Positions 10,551 through 22,107 of a stretch of 64,000 bases of DNA are shown piece after piece. The notes beneath the pieces were generated by a model, which had not been told where the DNA came from, made no database searches, and worked only from the letters and a program-made list of their open reading frames with translations. Within the stretch, counting starts at the first letter, position 1. Every line of letters starts with the position of its first letter. The stretch is from assembly GCA_009760885.1 (NCBI GenBank), contig CM019693.1:49263269-49327268 (forward strand), given 5' to 3'. Source of the stretch: Achatina immaculata. Lineage: Eukaryota; Mollusca; Gastropoda; Stylommatophora; Achatinidae. A program made the position numbers and the translations under genes.

Positions 10551-11663
10551 GATACATACAAAACGAAATACAACATATATAACTTATCTGAAGCGTCTTG
10601 CTCTCAGTAAAGCGGAAATGTGTGTGGAAGAAGGAAAAAAAAACGCTGCCTACAGACAAAAGATTCCCGATATAGCCAATCATAGCGAAGAAGCGGAGAG
10701 AGAGAGGAGGAGAACAAGTGGGAGAAAGGGGTAGCATAGAGAAGAAAGTAGAGTATAAAAAAGGCCAGTGGAAAAATAAAGAAGTTACAGAAAGCTGAAG
10801 ACATTGTTAATTCCAGCTGGGTGGAGACAGCCAGTCTGGAAAATAAGGCGCTGTTCTAGGAACCTCCGAGATCGTACATCTGCGGAACAAGAGCGGATCG
10901 CACTAACCGAAATGTCCTGTTTGCCCCTGTGGTTACCAAGGCAAAAATGTTTAGCCACAGGTGTCCAGGCCCTCTTAGAAATATCATTGAGATGCTGGCG
11001 AAATCGATCTCCTAACCGTAAGCCAGTTTCCCCTATGTACTTCAAATCGCAACGTTTGCACATGATAACATAAATGACATTTCGTGAAGTGCAGGTGAAA
11101 CCCTCCTGTACTGATAACGTGGATTTAGGGAAAGAGATCTGGCTGGCCTCGACAACAAACGGACAAGTGTTGCATCTACGGCGTCCACAACGTCTGGTAC
11201 CATAAAAAGTGTCATCTGTCTTAAGATGACTACGAATTAAAAGGTCCCTGAGGTTCTTGTCCCGTCTGTAAGCCACCAATGGGGGTTCCCCAAAAAGTTC
11301 ACGTGTCTCAGGCTCGGTCTGGAGGAGGTGGAGATGGCGAAACAGTATGTTTTTAACTGCCAAGCTATGAGGGTGGTACGTGAGTACTAGTTTCACTCTG
11401 TCCGAGCTACAGTGCGGTTTAGGGGTGAGGGCTTGTTGCCGCGATATGTGGCTAATGCGGTTCCAAGATGACGAGAGAACGTGGTCTGGATAGCCGCGTT
11501 GACGGAAGAAATCTAGCAATTTGTGGCCTTGATCCTGGAAATCCAAATCCTCCTTACACAAACGTCGCAACCTAAGAAGCAGGGAAAACGGAATAGAGTC
11601 CTTATACGATCTGGGATGGGAGGAAGAGTACAGGAGGTAGCTGTGAGAGTCTGTAGGTTTATA

Positions 11664-11733
11664 GTGGACAGAAGTAGTAAGCCCGGAAGGGCCGATTAGT
11701 GGACAGAAGTAGTAAGCCCGGAAGGGCCGATAG
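11664..11733. repeat. 35-bp tandem duplication inside the Penelope ORF
   Basis: Two near-identical 35-bp units abut, starting at 11664 and 11699. Since 35 is not a multiple of three, the second unit creates a stop and a frame change within the stretch encoding IGPSGLTTSVHYK. Confidence 0.93.
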
Positions 11734-12039
11734 TGACGGCAATGTCAAGAAAGTTAGCGGAAGTAGCAGAGATATGGGAGGTGAAAGAAATGACAGGATT
11801 GTATTCTTTAACAAAACTGATAAAGTTGTTAAGGTCTTCCTCTGGCATTGATGTGATCCCAATGCCATCGTCTATGTAGCGTCTATAGAAGGCAGGAAAA
11901 GGGCCTCTAAAGGCTCTCAGAATCTTGTGTTCGAAGTGGCCCATGAACAGACACGCGTAGCTGGGGCCCATCTTGGTACCCATGGCTACACCACTAATCT
12001 GGTCAAAGTAAAGGTCATTGAATTCAAAAGAAACACAAA

Positions 12040-13095
12040 CCACACCTCTCCTTGTGGAACACAGACAAGGATCACACTAACCTGATACTTTCATATAAAA
12101 GTAACCTCCGAAAATTTCCTCTTACAAACCCTCCGTGTCTGGAGAAACTCTGACGGCATTTGAAAGGTGAGAATCTAGAAACTTCTACCAGTTCTTAAAT
12201 CATGGGGGAGTCACGAGGGAAGCTTTGCTGTGAAAAACAAGGGAATGTACTCCTCTAGTTCTGAACAACACAGAAAACAGCTGCAGAAAAATAAACTGCT
12301 ATAATCTTTAAATAAGAGGATGTGTTTGTCTGCTTATTATAAGAAGAAAAATAAGAGTAAATCATGCCTATGACTTATACTGACTTAACTGACAGAATTT
12401 GTTAATAATTTTCAAACCGACTTACCAGTAAATCAGAGAGTAGTCATGATGTTTGACTTTGGAAGAAGAAGAATAAGAAGAAAAAGAAGAAGAAGAAGAA
12501 GAAGAAGTAAACATGTTGTCAGAGGAACAGAAACAAAAAATAATTTTACAGCAGATTTTAGGGAAGAATAAAAACAAAAAGACACAAGAGTACACGACCT
12601 CAGAGTGTGTTCTGTACCGTCTGAGAATATGCAGACAAGCAGGATGTGATACTATTTTTGTACCCTAGAATATTATATCGGGAATTGTGAGTGTGAAGAC
12701 CTGAGCTTGTTTTCATAAAAAGTCGTTTTCGTGACTTTAAGGTGTTAGATGTTTGCTGTGCTTGTCTGAGCTGGAGAAGGTAAGTATGGCTCACTGTTTA
12801 TTCTCTGTATTGTGTTTAGTATACATATATATACGCCAAATATTATAAAACCGCGGAAGGCGGTCGCAGTTTCAAATTCAATTTTGACGTAAGTGTACAT
12901 ATAAAGAAATAAACACACAAACGATGAGACACGCTCACACACACACACACAGTCATAAACACTGACGTATGTAACAAAAATGTATAATCCTGACAAAAAG
13001 TTAAGGAATAAATCTCTACAGCTTATTATTATTATTCTTTATTAATTTTTAAAACTGAAACTTTCTCCGCCTAAATCAAAGTACTTCATTAGTGA
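12040..13095. other. AT-rich end of DUP1-B
   Basis: This is non-coding DNA matching 4020-5400 with many small changes. It holds an (AAG)n microsatellite (about 12465-12510) larger than its counterpart at 4428-4447, and (CA)n near 12935. I see no gene. Confidence 0.6.
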
Positions 13096-13607
13096 ACACA
13101 TCTCACAGAAACATACAAGTCTAACTTTGCACATGCAAACTTTTGGAGATTTCAACACTGACATTGCGTCGCTGTTATTTCTCACTCAGTGTTCTGACAT
13201 AGATCAGAGTTTTAAAATTTACCTAATACCAAGTCAAGGCAAGCAACATAGCCCAGTGTGTTTGTAGCAGTTTGCTGCCTAGAGATGGTCAGTCGTCGTT
13301 TGAGTCATTAAGAAGGTGCTCATGCCATAGCAGTGCTGTAGGGTGGAACTTCTCAGATTGGTCTTGCTAGACACTTTGTAGTCAACAAAAATATGATTCA
13401 TAGAGCCTTCAAGCAGGTTCAAAGAACTGACCATTACTTTGTTTTGTCAAAGATTAGTCGACCACATATCACCACTTAGAGGGACGATCTTTCAGCGAGA
13501 AGAATGGGATTTATAACCGCGCGAACTTACAGAACGACCTTCAAGCAACGACTAGGTTACGAGGTTCTACTCAAACAATCAGAAACCTACTTCATCACCC
13601 TGACCGT

Positions 13608-14795
13608 CAGGATCACTCTCAGTCACCCGCAGTCAGGACCACTCTCAGTCACCCGCAGTCAGGACCACTCTCAGTCACCCACAGTCAGGACCACTCTCAG
13701 TCACCAGCAGTCAGGACCACTCTCAGTCACCAGCAGTCAGGACCACTCTCAGTCACCCGCAGTCAGGACCACTCTCAGTCACCCACAGTCAGGACCACTC
13801 TCAGTCACCCACAGTCAGGACCACTCTCAGTCACCCGCAGTCAGGACCACTCTCAGTCACCCACAGTCAGGACCACTCTCAGTCACCAGCAGTCAGGACC
13901 ACTCTCAGTCACCCGCAGTCAGGACCACTCTCAGTCACCCACAGTCAGGACCACTCTCAGTCACCCGCAGTCAGGACCACTCTCAGTCACCCGCAGTCAG
14001 GATCACTCTCAGTCACCCGCAGTCAGGACCACTCTCAGTCACCCACAGTCAGGACCACTCTCAGTCACCCGCAGTCAGGACCACTCTCAGTCACCCGCAG
14101 TCAGGATCACTCTCAGTCACCCGCAGTCAGGACCACTCTCAGTCACCCACAGTCAGGATCACTCTCAGTCACCAGCAGTCAGGACCACTCTCAGTCACCC
14201 ACAGTCAGGATCACTCTCAGTCACCCACAGTCAGGACCACTCTCAGTCACCCGCAGTCAGGACCACTCTCAGTCACCCACAGTCAGGATCACTCTCAGTC
14301 ACCCACAGTCAGGACCACTCTCAGTCACCAGCAGTCAGGACCAGTCTCAGTCACCAGCAGTCAGGACCACTCTCAGTCACCCACAGTCAGGATCACTCTC
14401 AGTCACCCACAGTCAGGACCACTCTCAGTCACCCACAGTCAGGACCACTCTCAGTCACCCACAGTCAGGATCACTCTCAGTCACCCACAGTCAGGACCAC
14501 TCTCAGTCACCCACAGTCAGGACCACTCTCAGTCACCCACAGTCAGGATCACTCTCAGTCACCCACAGTCAGGATCACTCTCAGTCACCCACAGTCAGGA
14601 CCACTCTCAGTCACCCACAGTCAGGATCACTCTCAGTCACCCACAGTCAGGACCACTCTCAGTCACCAGCAGTCAGGACCAGTCTCAGTCACCCACAGTC
14701 ATGATCACTCTCAGTCACCCACAGTCAGGACCACTCTCTGTCACCCACAGTCAGGATCACTCTCAGTCACCAGCAGTCAGGACCACTCTCAGTAA
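13608..14795. repeat. 26-bp minisatellite inside the Tc1 transposase
   Basis: About 45 units of AGTCAGGACCACTCTCAGTC plus ACCCRC, with variants GGATCAC and ACCAGC. The unit lacks stop codons in the transposase frame, so a 503-codon frame runs through with a 26-residue period (78 bp, three units). This is an array artefact and not a protein repeat under evident selection. Confidence 0.95.
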
Positions 14796-14888
14796 CCCTC
14801 TGAACTGGGCAAAAGAGCACAAGGGGTGGACTGCAAGTCAGTGTTGCCATGTTGTCTTTAGTGAGGAATTCAGATTCTGTTTGGACTT

Positions 14889-14940
14889 CAGCCGTGGTCG
14901 TCAGCCGTGGTCGACAGCTGTGGTCGTCAGCCGTGGTCGT
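14889..14940. repeat. 13-bp quadruplication in the transposase
   Basis: Four copies of AGCCGTGGTCGTC (one with GAC at the end, one with AGCTG at the start) sit between codons for LDF and QRVW. Three extra units add 39 bp and keep the frame. Confidence 0.9.
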
Positions 14941-15154
14941 CAGCGGGTATGGAGACATGTACAGAGGGTCCAGTCTAATGATAAGGGCAGGTATCTAAAC
15001 AGATGGACGTTGTGACCTGAACGTCTTCAAGGCTGGGACTGTGAATGCCTAGACTTGTTAGGACGAGGTCATCAGACGTGTACAAGATCCGTTGTTATTA
15101 CATGAAGTACCTGTGGTGCTACTGTAGCTCTATAAATGAATGTTTTCCTGTTGG

Positions 15155-15832
15155 TGTATATCTTACAGGCGATATAGTCGTCCGTCCAGCTGTTAGTGAA
15201 GATCTTACAGGTGATATAGTCGTTTGTCCAGCTGTTAGTGTAGATCTTACAGGTGATATAGTCGTTTGTCCAACTGTTAGTGTAGATCTTACAGGTGATA
15301 TAGTCGTCCGTCCAGCTGTTAGTGTAGATCTTACAGGTGATATAGTCGTTTGTCCAGCTGTTAGTGTATATCTTACAGGTGATATTGTCGTTTGTCCAAC
15401 TGTTAGTGTAGATCTTACAGGTGATATTGTCGTCTGTCCAGCAGTTAGTGTATATCTTACAGGTGATATTGTCGTCTGTCCAGCTGTTAGTGTATGTTTT
15501 ACACGTGATATTGTCGTCTGTCCAGCTGTTAATGAATATCTTACAGGTGATATTGTCGTCTGTTCAACTGTTAGTGTAGATCTTACAGGTGATATTGTCG
15601 TCTGTTCAACTGTTAGTGTATATCGTACAGGTGATGTTATCGTATATCCAACTGTTAGTGTATATATTAAAGGTAATAGTATCGTCTGTCCAACTGTTAG
15701 TGTATATCTTAAAATTGATATTGTCGTCTGCCCAACTGTTAGTGTATATCTTACAGGTGATGTTGTCGTCTGCCCACTTCTAGTGTGTATCTTACAGCTG
15801 ATATTATCGTCTGGTCAAGATTGTAGATACTG
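15155..15832 (+). repeat. 42-bp array encoding a 14-residue repeat
   Basis: About 16 units of a 42-bp sequence lie inside a 262-codon open frame (15045-15833), giving repeats of the form VDLTGDIVVCPAVS. The unit length is a multiple of three, so the frame persists by construction. Units diverge towards the 3' end (VYLKIDIVVCPTVS). No flanking exon signals or domain are apparent. I treat it as a minisatellite with an accidental open frame, though a beta-strand-rich repeat protein cannot be excluded. Confidence 0.8.
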
Positions 15833-15834
15833 AT

Positions 15835-16080
15835 GTGTTTGAGTTCCGTCAATATTTTCGTCTGAGATCACCTTCCTGTCTCGCCTCTGTTCTCTGCAGT
15901 AACCATAGCAACAAAATGCGACTGGAAGATTAGAATTGTCACTTTTTACTCCGCAACATTTTTCTGACCTGTCAAATATAAGGTTTAAAGCTACCAGGTC
16001 ATAAGCACATAACGTTATATAAGTACATAATAGTGAACATAAAAATATAGGCAGACCTACCGCAATAAAGCTATGATAAC
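15835..16080. other. Unique spacer, no gene
   Basis: AT-rich sequence between the 42-bp array and the RTE remnant. I recognise nothing in it. Confidence 0.5.
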
Positions 16081-16084
16081 AAAA

Positions 16085-16955
16085 GTATGGAATGTTAGAG
16101 ATGATGTAGACAAAGAATAATATGATGCCATAGCAGTTGAAGGTTATGAAATACCAGAGATTAGATATGCTGATGACACAGTATTACTGTCCACAACACA
16201 AAAAGGAATGGAAAAACTAATTATGTCAGTCCGTAAGAACAGCGAAGAGCGGGACCTCTATTTTAATGCAAAGAAAATTGAAGTGATGACAACTGACAAA
16301 ACAAACAAGGCAACTGAAATATGTATCAATGAGGAAAAACTGGAAGAAGTGGAGAGTTTTGAATATCTGGATCACTACTAACTAATAATGGAGATACAAT
16401 GAGGGAAATTAAAAGGAGGACATCTATCGCTCTTCAGAAAGTAAAACAAATAAAGAATATGTGGAGAGGAGCAGACAGAACCACAAAAATAAGATTTTTA
16501 AGGGCATGCATCTTTCCCAACGCAACATATGCCTGTGAGACCTGGAAACTTAACAAAACAGCTGAGAAACACATAAATGCCTTTGAATGTAAATGCTACA
16601 GAAGAGTTCTTCAAATACCGTGGACACAAAAAAGAACAAATATATCTATACTACAAGAGCTTAATATTGAAGAAGACTGGGTAGTAAAGAGGATTAAAGA
16701 GAGAAAACTTAAACATTTTGGACACATTAAACGTCATGTTAATTTAGAGAAGACCGTATTGGAAGGATACATAATGGGACAAAGAAAAAGAGGAAGACCA
16801 AAACGAAGATGGCTGCAAGACATCGTTGACGATCTGGAAATGGATGCAACAGCAGCAGGCCATCTTGCTCACAACCGAGAGGCCTACAGGAGTGCTGTCT
16901 GGGAGGCAAAGTTCCGCAAGGGACATGCAAATGAATGAATGAATGAATGAATGAA
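16085..16955 (+). pseudogene. RTE-like LINE reverse transcriptase, C-terminal half with 3' tail
   Basis: It begins inside the RT domain at YEIPEIRYADDTVLLS (YADD is the catalytic motif C) and runs through the thumb to NATYACETWKLNK, CYRRVLQIPWTQKRT, HFGHIKRH, RGRPKRRW and AHNREAY. A frameshift near 16367 (FEYL-D) breaks it. From 16399 a clean 179-codon frame continues to GHANE and a stop. The 3' end is an (ATGA)n repeat (16930-16954), as is usual for RTE elements. It is 5'-truncated: no endonuclease and no RT motifs before C. Diverged relatives lie at 5970-7062 and, as a tail only, at 45208. Confidence 0.88.
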
Positions 16956-16989
16956 CAAAATTAAATTGTTTAAAGAAAATATAAGAGCA

Positions 16990-17110
16990 CGTTTTTAACT
17001 GACGAATACACGGTTGTAACATTTCTGTATGTAGTGTAATCATACGAAAACATACAGGAGAAAGAAATCGGAAAGAAGGAGGAATAAATAAATTCACATT
17101 TTTATATCAC
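16990..17110 (-). mobile_element. Penelope-type terminal remnant, third copy
   Basis: GTTGTAACATTTCTG...TAATCATACGAAAACATACAGG lines up with 5662-5710 but has lost the GGCGTGAGCC stem. It is probably another decayed terminal repeat of the Penelope family. Confidence 0.35.
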
Positions 17111-17683
17111 AATAAGAAAATCACAAGCGACATTATTTATTTAAAGGTCGGGTTTTAAATAACAGACCTTCTGACATGTAAGAAATTAAAATCTGGCTTT
17201 AGAAACAGCACATATTAATAATAATAATGAAATGTCCTGAAATATGAGTTAGTCTACACCAAATCTGTATATGTTCCTTATCTTGTAACAAAACATCCAC
17301 CCAAACAGTGATTACCAGAACTTGGATATTTTTTTTTACTGTTAGTATTCTTCTTCTTTCTTTAAAAAATCTGAACACTTTCTATTTCCACAGATATTTG
17401 CTCTGCCTATAAAAAAAGCTGATATTTTGTTCCACTCTTCAAAACTCACAACATGTAAAGATTATATATATATATATAATACGAGTATACATAATAACAA
17501 TTCAAACAGACACAACTGCCGTAAATACGCAAGTAATATCAACACAACCACGTTATCATAATTATTTATTTGAGCAGATTTATGCCCATAGAACGCGGAT
17601 TACTTGTGAAGTAATATAAACTAGGACTCTGTGGTTAGACCTTTAAACAATCATAGACAAAGCACTTTTAGATGTGAGACAAA
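17111..17683. other. AT-rich DNA, no gene
   Basis: Contains a short (TA)n at about 17462-17480 and short A or T runs. No coding or RNA feature is recognised. Confidence 0.5.
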
Positions 17684-18159
17684 GACAAGTAAGAAGTGCT
17701 CTGATTTTTCCCAGATATAACTACACAACTCTGTGTTCTGTTACTTTACTGTTTGAAAGCCTCGTTGTTTCTTATTTGTAACAAAGAAATTATATTAGTA
17801 TTTATGTGCACGACCTGGTGCACAGGTTACAGGAAGTACTGTGGTAGGTCTATACTGGTCAGTAACCGGCGACAGTTTCTTCTTTCTCAAAGTATTAAAT
17901 ACTATTTCAGTGACACTCCAGATACTCCAGAACTCCACATCCTAATAAAGATTTCATTCAAAGACTGATCTTCGAAGAATAATAAGTGAACATTAATGAT
18001 GGTAATTGTTCGACGAATAAGTCGATGAATCAATGATGGCAAATCAATAAGATGTCTCGTATCAAATAAAGAGACATTTTCTTCTTTAATGTCAAAGAAT
18101 TGCAGTGAGGCCATCTTGAATCTTGATCCTTGGACTTAGCATCACCTGACCTGGGGCTC

Positions 18160-18990
18160 AGCCATTCATGCTCTGCTCTTTGTTCTAGCAACCACCTAAC
18201 TGTGCTAGTCTGCTCTCTGTTCCAGTAAACATCTAACTGTGCTAGTCTGCTGATGGTTCTAGCAACTACCTAAATGTGCTAGTCTGCTGTTGGTTCTAGC
18301 AACCTCCTAACTGTGCTAGTCTTCTGTTTGTTCTAGTAACCACCTAAATGTGCTAGTCTGCTTTCTGTTCTAGTAACCATCTAAATGTGCTAGTCTGCTG
18401 TTGGTTCTAGCAACCACCTAAATGTGTTAGTCTGCTGTTAGTTCTAGTAACCACCTAACTGTGCTAGCCTGCTGTTAGTTCTAGTAACCATCTAATTGTG
18501 CTAGTCTGCTCTCCTCTCTCCCAGCAACCACTTAATTATGCTAGTCTGCTCTCCTCTCTCCCAGCAACCACTTAATTATGCTAGTCTGCTCTCCTCTCTT
18601 CCAGTAACCACTTAATTATGCTAGTCTGCTCTCCTCTCTTCTAGTAACTACTTAATTGTGCTAGTCTGCTCTCTCTTCCAGTAACCACTTAATTATGCCA
18701 GTCTACTCTCCTCTCTTCCAGCAACCACTTAATTATGCCAATCTGCTCTCCTCTCTTCCAGTAACCACTTAATTGTGCTAGTCTGCTCTCTCTTCCAGTA
18801 ACCACTTAATTATGCTAGTCTGCTCTCTCTTCCAGTAACCACTTAATTATGCTAATCTGCTCTCCTCTCTTCCAGTAACCACTTAATTATGCTAGTCTGC
18901 TCTCCTCTCTTCCAGTAACCACCTAATTATGATAGTCTGCTCTCTCTTCCAGTAACCACCTAATTATGCTAGTCTGTTGTTGGTATTATC
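18160..18990. repeat. 37-bp minisatellite (DUP2 copy 1)
   Basis: About 22 diverged units with the core TGTGCTAGTCTGCTCTC, TTCCAGTAACCAC and TAA. Homologous to 38945-39495, where units are more uniform. Indels in the CTCTCCTCTCTT part give units of 33-40 bp. Confidence 0.92.
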
Positions 18991-19340
18991 AACCTCGAAT
19001 TTTGCCCGCCAGTTTCTCGGCTCTTCCTCTCCTCCTCCTCATACCTCCATCCTTCTTCCTCTGTAGATAAATATTATCAGCACATGCCATGTCCTTTCCT
19101 CCTCCTCTTCCTCCAGTTCCTTGGACACCGACTTCGTTATATCCGTCCTGTCTGTAGGAATCACATCTGTTGTAATAGTGTTACAGGCAACATGATCAGC
19201 TACCTCATTGCCTCTCACTCCGGTATGGCCTGGGCAGTATCTCCACATCAGCCTGGGTGACACTGGATTTTCCTAAGATCTGAACCCATTCATGTCGTAG
19301 CAGACACCTCTCTATCTTGAGAAGCTTGCTCTGAGAGTCC

Positions 19341-21823
19341 GTCACCACCACACCATGTGTATCATCCTGTCTGTCATCACCACACCGTGTGTATCATCCT
19401 GTCTGTCACCACCACACCATGTGTATCATCCTGTCTGTCATCACCACACCGTGTGTATCATCCTACCTGTCACCACCACACAGTGTGTATCATCCTGTCT
19501 GTCATCACCACACCGTGTGTATCATCCTACCTGTCACCACCACACAGTGTGTATCATCCTACCTGTCACCACCACACAGTGTGTATCATCCTACCTGTCA
19601 CCACCACACCGTGTGTATCATCCTGCCTGTCACCACCACACCGTGTGTATCATCCTGTCTGTCACCACCACACCGTGTGTATCATCCTGCCTGTCACCAC
19701 CACACAGTGTGTATCATCCTACCTGTCACCACCACACAGTGTGTATCATCCTACCTGTCACCATCACACCGTGTGTATCATCCTGCCTGTCACCACCACA
19801 CCGTGTGTATCATCCTGTCTGTCACCACCACACAGTGTGTATCATCCTGTCTGTCACCACCACACCGTGTGTATCATCCTGCCTGTCACCACCACACCGT
19901 GTGTATCATCCTACCTGTCACCACCACACAGTGTGTATCATCCTACCTGTCACCATCACACCGTGTGTATCATCCTGCCTGTCACCACCACACCGTGTGT
20001 ATCATCCTGTCTGTCACCACCACACCGTGTGTATCATCCTGCCTGTCACCACCACACCGTGTGTATCATCCTGTCTGTCACCACACACCGTGTGTATCAT
20101 CCTGTCTGTCACCACCACACCGTGTGTATCATCCTGTCTGTCACCACCACACCGTGTGTATCATCCTATCTGTCACCACCACACCGTGTGTATCATCCTA
20201 TCTGTCACCACCACACCGTGTGTATCATCCTATCTGTCACCACCACACCGTGTGTATCATCCTATCTGTCACCACCACACCGTGTGTATCATCCTACCTG
20301 TCACACCACACCGTGTGTTCATCCTGTCTGTCACCACCACACCATGTGTATCATCCTGTCTGTCATCACCACACCGTGTGTATCATCCTACCTGTCACCA
20401 CCACACAGTGTGTATCATCCTGTCTGTCATCACCACACCGTGTGTATCATCCTACCTGTCACCACCACACGTGTGTATCATCCTACCTGTCACCACCACA
20501 CAGTGTGTATCATCCTACCTGTCACCACCACACGTGTGTATCATCCTGCCTGTCACCACCACACCGTGTGTATCATCCTACCTGTCACCACCACACCGTG
20601 TGTATCATCCTGCCTGTCACCACCACACAGTGTGTATCATCCTACCTGTCACCACCACACAGTGTGTATCATCCTACCTGTCACCATCACACCGTGTGTA
20701 TCATCCTGCCTGTCACCACCACACCGTGTGTATCATCCTGTCTGTCACCACCACACAGTGTGTATCATCCTGTCTGTCACCACCACACAGTGTGTATCAT
20801 CCTGCCTGTCACCACCACACCGTGTGTATCATCCTACCTGTCCCACCACACAGTGTGTATCATCCTACCTGTCACCATCACACCGTGTATCATCCTGCCT
20901 GTCACCACCACACCGTGTGTATCATCCTGTCTGTCACCACCACACCGTGTGTATCATCCTGCCTGTCACCACCACACCGTGTGTATCATCCTGTCTGTCA
21001 CCACCACACCGTGTGTATCATCCTGTCTGTCACCACCACACCGTGTGTATCATCCTGTCTGTCACCACCACACCGTGTGTATCATCCTGTCTGTCACCAC
21101 CACACCGTGTGTATCATCCTACCTGTCACCACCACACCGTGTGTATCATCCTGTCTGTCACCACCACACCGTGTGTATCATCCTACCTGTCACCACCACA
21201 CCGTGTGTATCATCCTACCTGTCACCACCACACCGTGTGTATCATCCTACCTGTCACCACCACACCGTGTATATCATCCTACCTGTCACCACCACACCGT
21301 GTGTATCATCCTGCCTGTCACCACCACACCGTGTGTATCATCCTGTCTGTCACCACCACACCGTGTGTATCATCCTGTCTGTCACCACCACACCGTGTGT
21401 ATCATCCTGTCTGTCACCACCACACCGTGTGTATCATCCTGTCTGTCACCACCACACCGTGTGTATCATCCTACCTGTCACCACCACACCGTGTGTATCA
21501 TCCTGTCTGTCACCACCACACCGTGTGTATCATCCTACCTGTCACCACCACACCGTGTGTATCATCCTACCTGTCACCACCACACCGTGTGTATCATCCT
21601 ACCTGTCACCACCACACCGTGTATATCATCCTACCTGTCACCACCACACCGTGTGTATCATCCTGCCTGTCACCACCACACCGTGTATCATCCTGCCTGT
21701 CACCACCACACCGTGTGTATCATCCTGTCTGTCACCACCACACCGTGTGTATCATCCTGCCTGTCACCACCACACCGTGTATCATCCTACCTGTCACCAC
21801 CACACCGTGTGTATCATCCTGTA
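19341..21823. repeat. 32-bp minisatellite born from RNase H codons
   Basis: About 78 units of 32 bp (TGTGTATCATCCTGTCTGTC plus ACCACCACACCG), with a few 30-31-bp variants. Read on the minus strand, a unit encodes DDTHGVVVTD, and the flanking RNase H sequence enters with LVLQDDTHGVVVTD and leaves with VVVTDSQSKLLKIE. The unit is thus a piece of the host coding sequence copied in place. Plus-strand frames of more than 800 codons (HPVCHHHTVCIILPV type) are artefacts of the stop-free unit. Confidence 0.95.
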
Positions 21824-22107
21824 GGACTAGCCAGAACAGAGTCTTTGTGATTGCTTCAGTTTCCATCTGCCTCCTCGATGTCATCAGAAAGGAGACGCTG
21901 ATGTCTGTGCCACTAGTCTGTCTCGTCTAAAGACAACAAAGCCCCACCCATCGTGTTAGCCTGCCAGCGCTGAGCAGTCCTTGAAGGTGACCGGCTCATG
22001 TTGATGAGCTTGAGCGTAAGCCAGCTCCTGAAGTGCAAACTCAGTCCTGCCTCCTGCCCATACTCTACATTCTCTGCCACTCTTTGATGACGACCAGTCT
22101 TCTGAGC

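Larger units (their letters stand above)
10372..12027 (-). pseudogene. Penelope-like retroelement, 5'-truncated (RT + GIY-YIG)
   Basis: Read from 12027 downwards, RT motif B (ISGVAMGTKMGPSYA) and motif C (YRRYIDDGIGI) are followed by FTSHIS and NFLD, then the Penelope hallmark YKPTDSHSYLLYSSSHP, the LRRLCKED segment, a CGRRRCNTC zinc-like motif, and a GIY-YIG endonuclease (NVIYVIMCKRC, YIGETG, DRFRQHL). The frame closes at 10785. RT motif A and all upstream parts are missing. A 35-bp duplication (11664-11733) shifts the frame between the RT and endonuclease halves. Otherwise both halves are open, so the copy is young. About 410 bp of 3' sequence follow, with a hammerhead-like motif. It cannot be autonomous as it stands. 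Confidence 0.93.
8275..13095. repeat. Segmental duplication DUP1, copy B
   Basis: This is a direct repeat of 1715-5400. It is continuous from 8275 to about 10370 and from about 12030 to 13095; the intervening 1.66 kb is a Penelope-like insertion. It lacks the RTE 3' end found in copy A. The starts of the two copies lie about 6.6 kb apart. Confidence 0.85.
13130..15025 (+). pseudogene. Tc1-like transposase split by a 26-bp array, copy C
   Basis: An ATG at 13285 gives MVSRRLS, then the HTH block ARHFVVNKNMIHR, then RPHITT and TARTYRTTFKQRLGYEV followed, one frame on, by STQTIRNLLHHPDR. This is the second DNA-binding domain of a Tc1 transposase in the usual order. An array of about 45 units intervenes (13608-14795). 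Collinear Tc1 sequence then resumes: LNWAKEHKGWTASQ, VVFSEEFRFCLDF and RQRVWRHVQR, equivalent to the family's WA..H..W, FTDESRF and RVWRR blocks. The first catalytic Asp (FTDE) is replaced (FSEE). Stops and shifts make it non-functional. No segment with the second and third catalytic acids is seen. Confidence 0.8.

Noticed and set aside
13504..15015. 503-codon frame with SVTHSQDHSQSP repeats as a possible silk- or mucin-like protein
   Set aside because: The 26-bp unit shifts frame each time, and the flanks belong to a dead Tc1 transposase.
19355..21930. Three overlapping plus-strand frames of 811-857 codons rich in His, Cys and Val
   Set aside because: Generated by the 32-bp minisatellite; the meaningful reading is on the other strand (RNase H).
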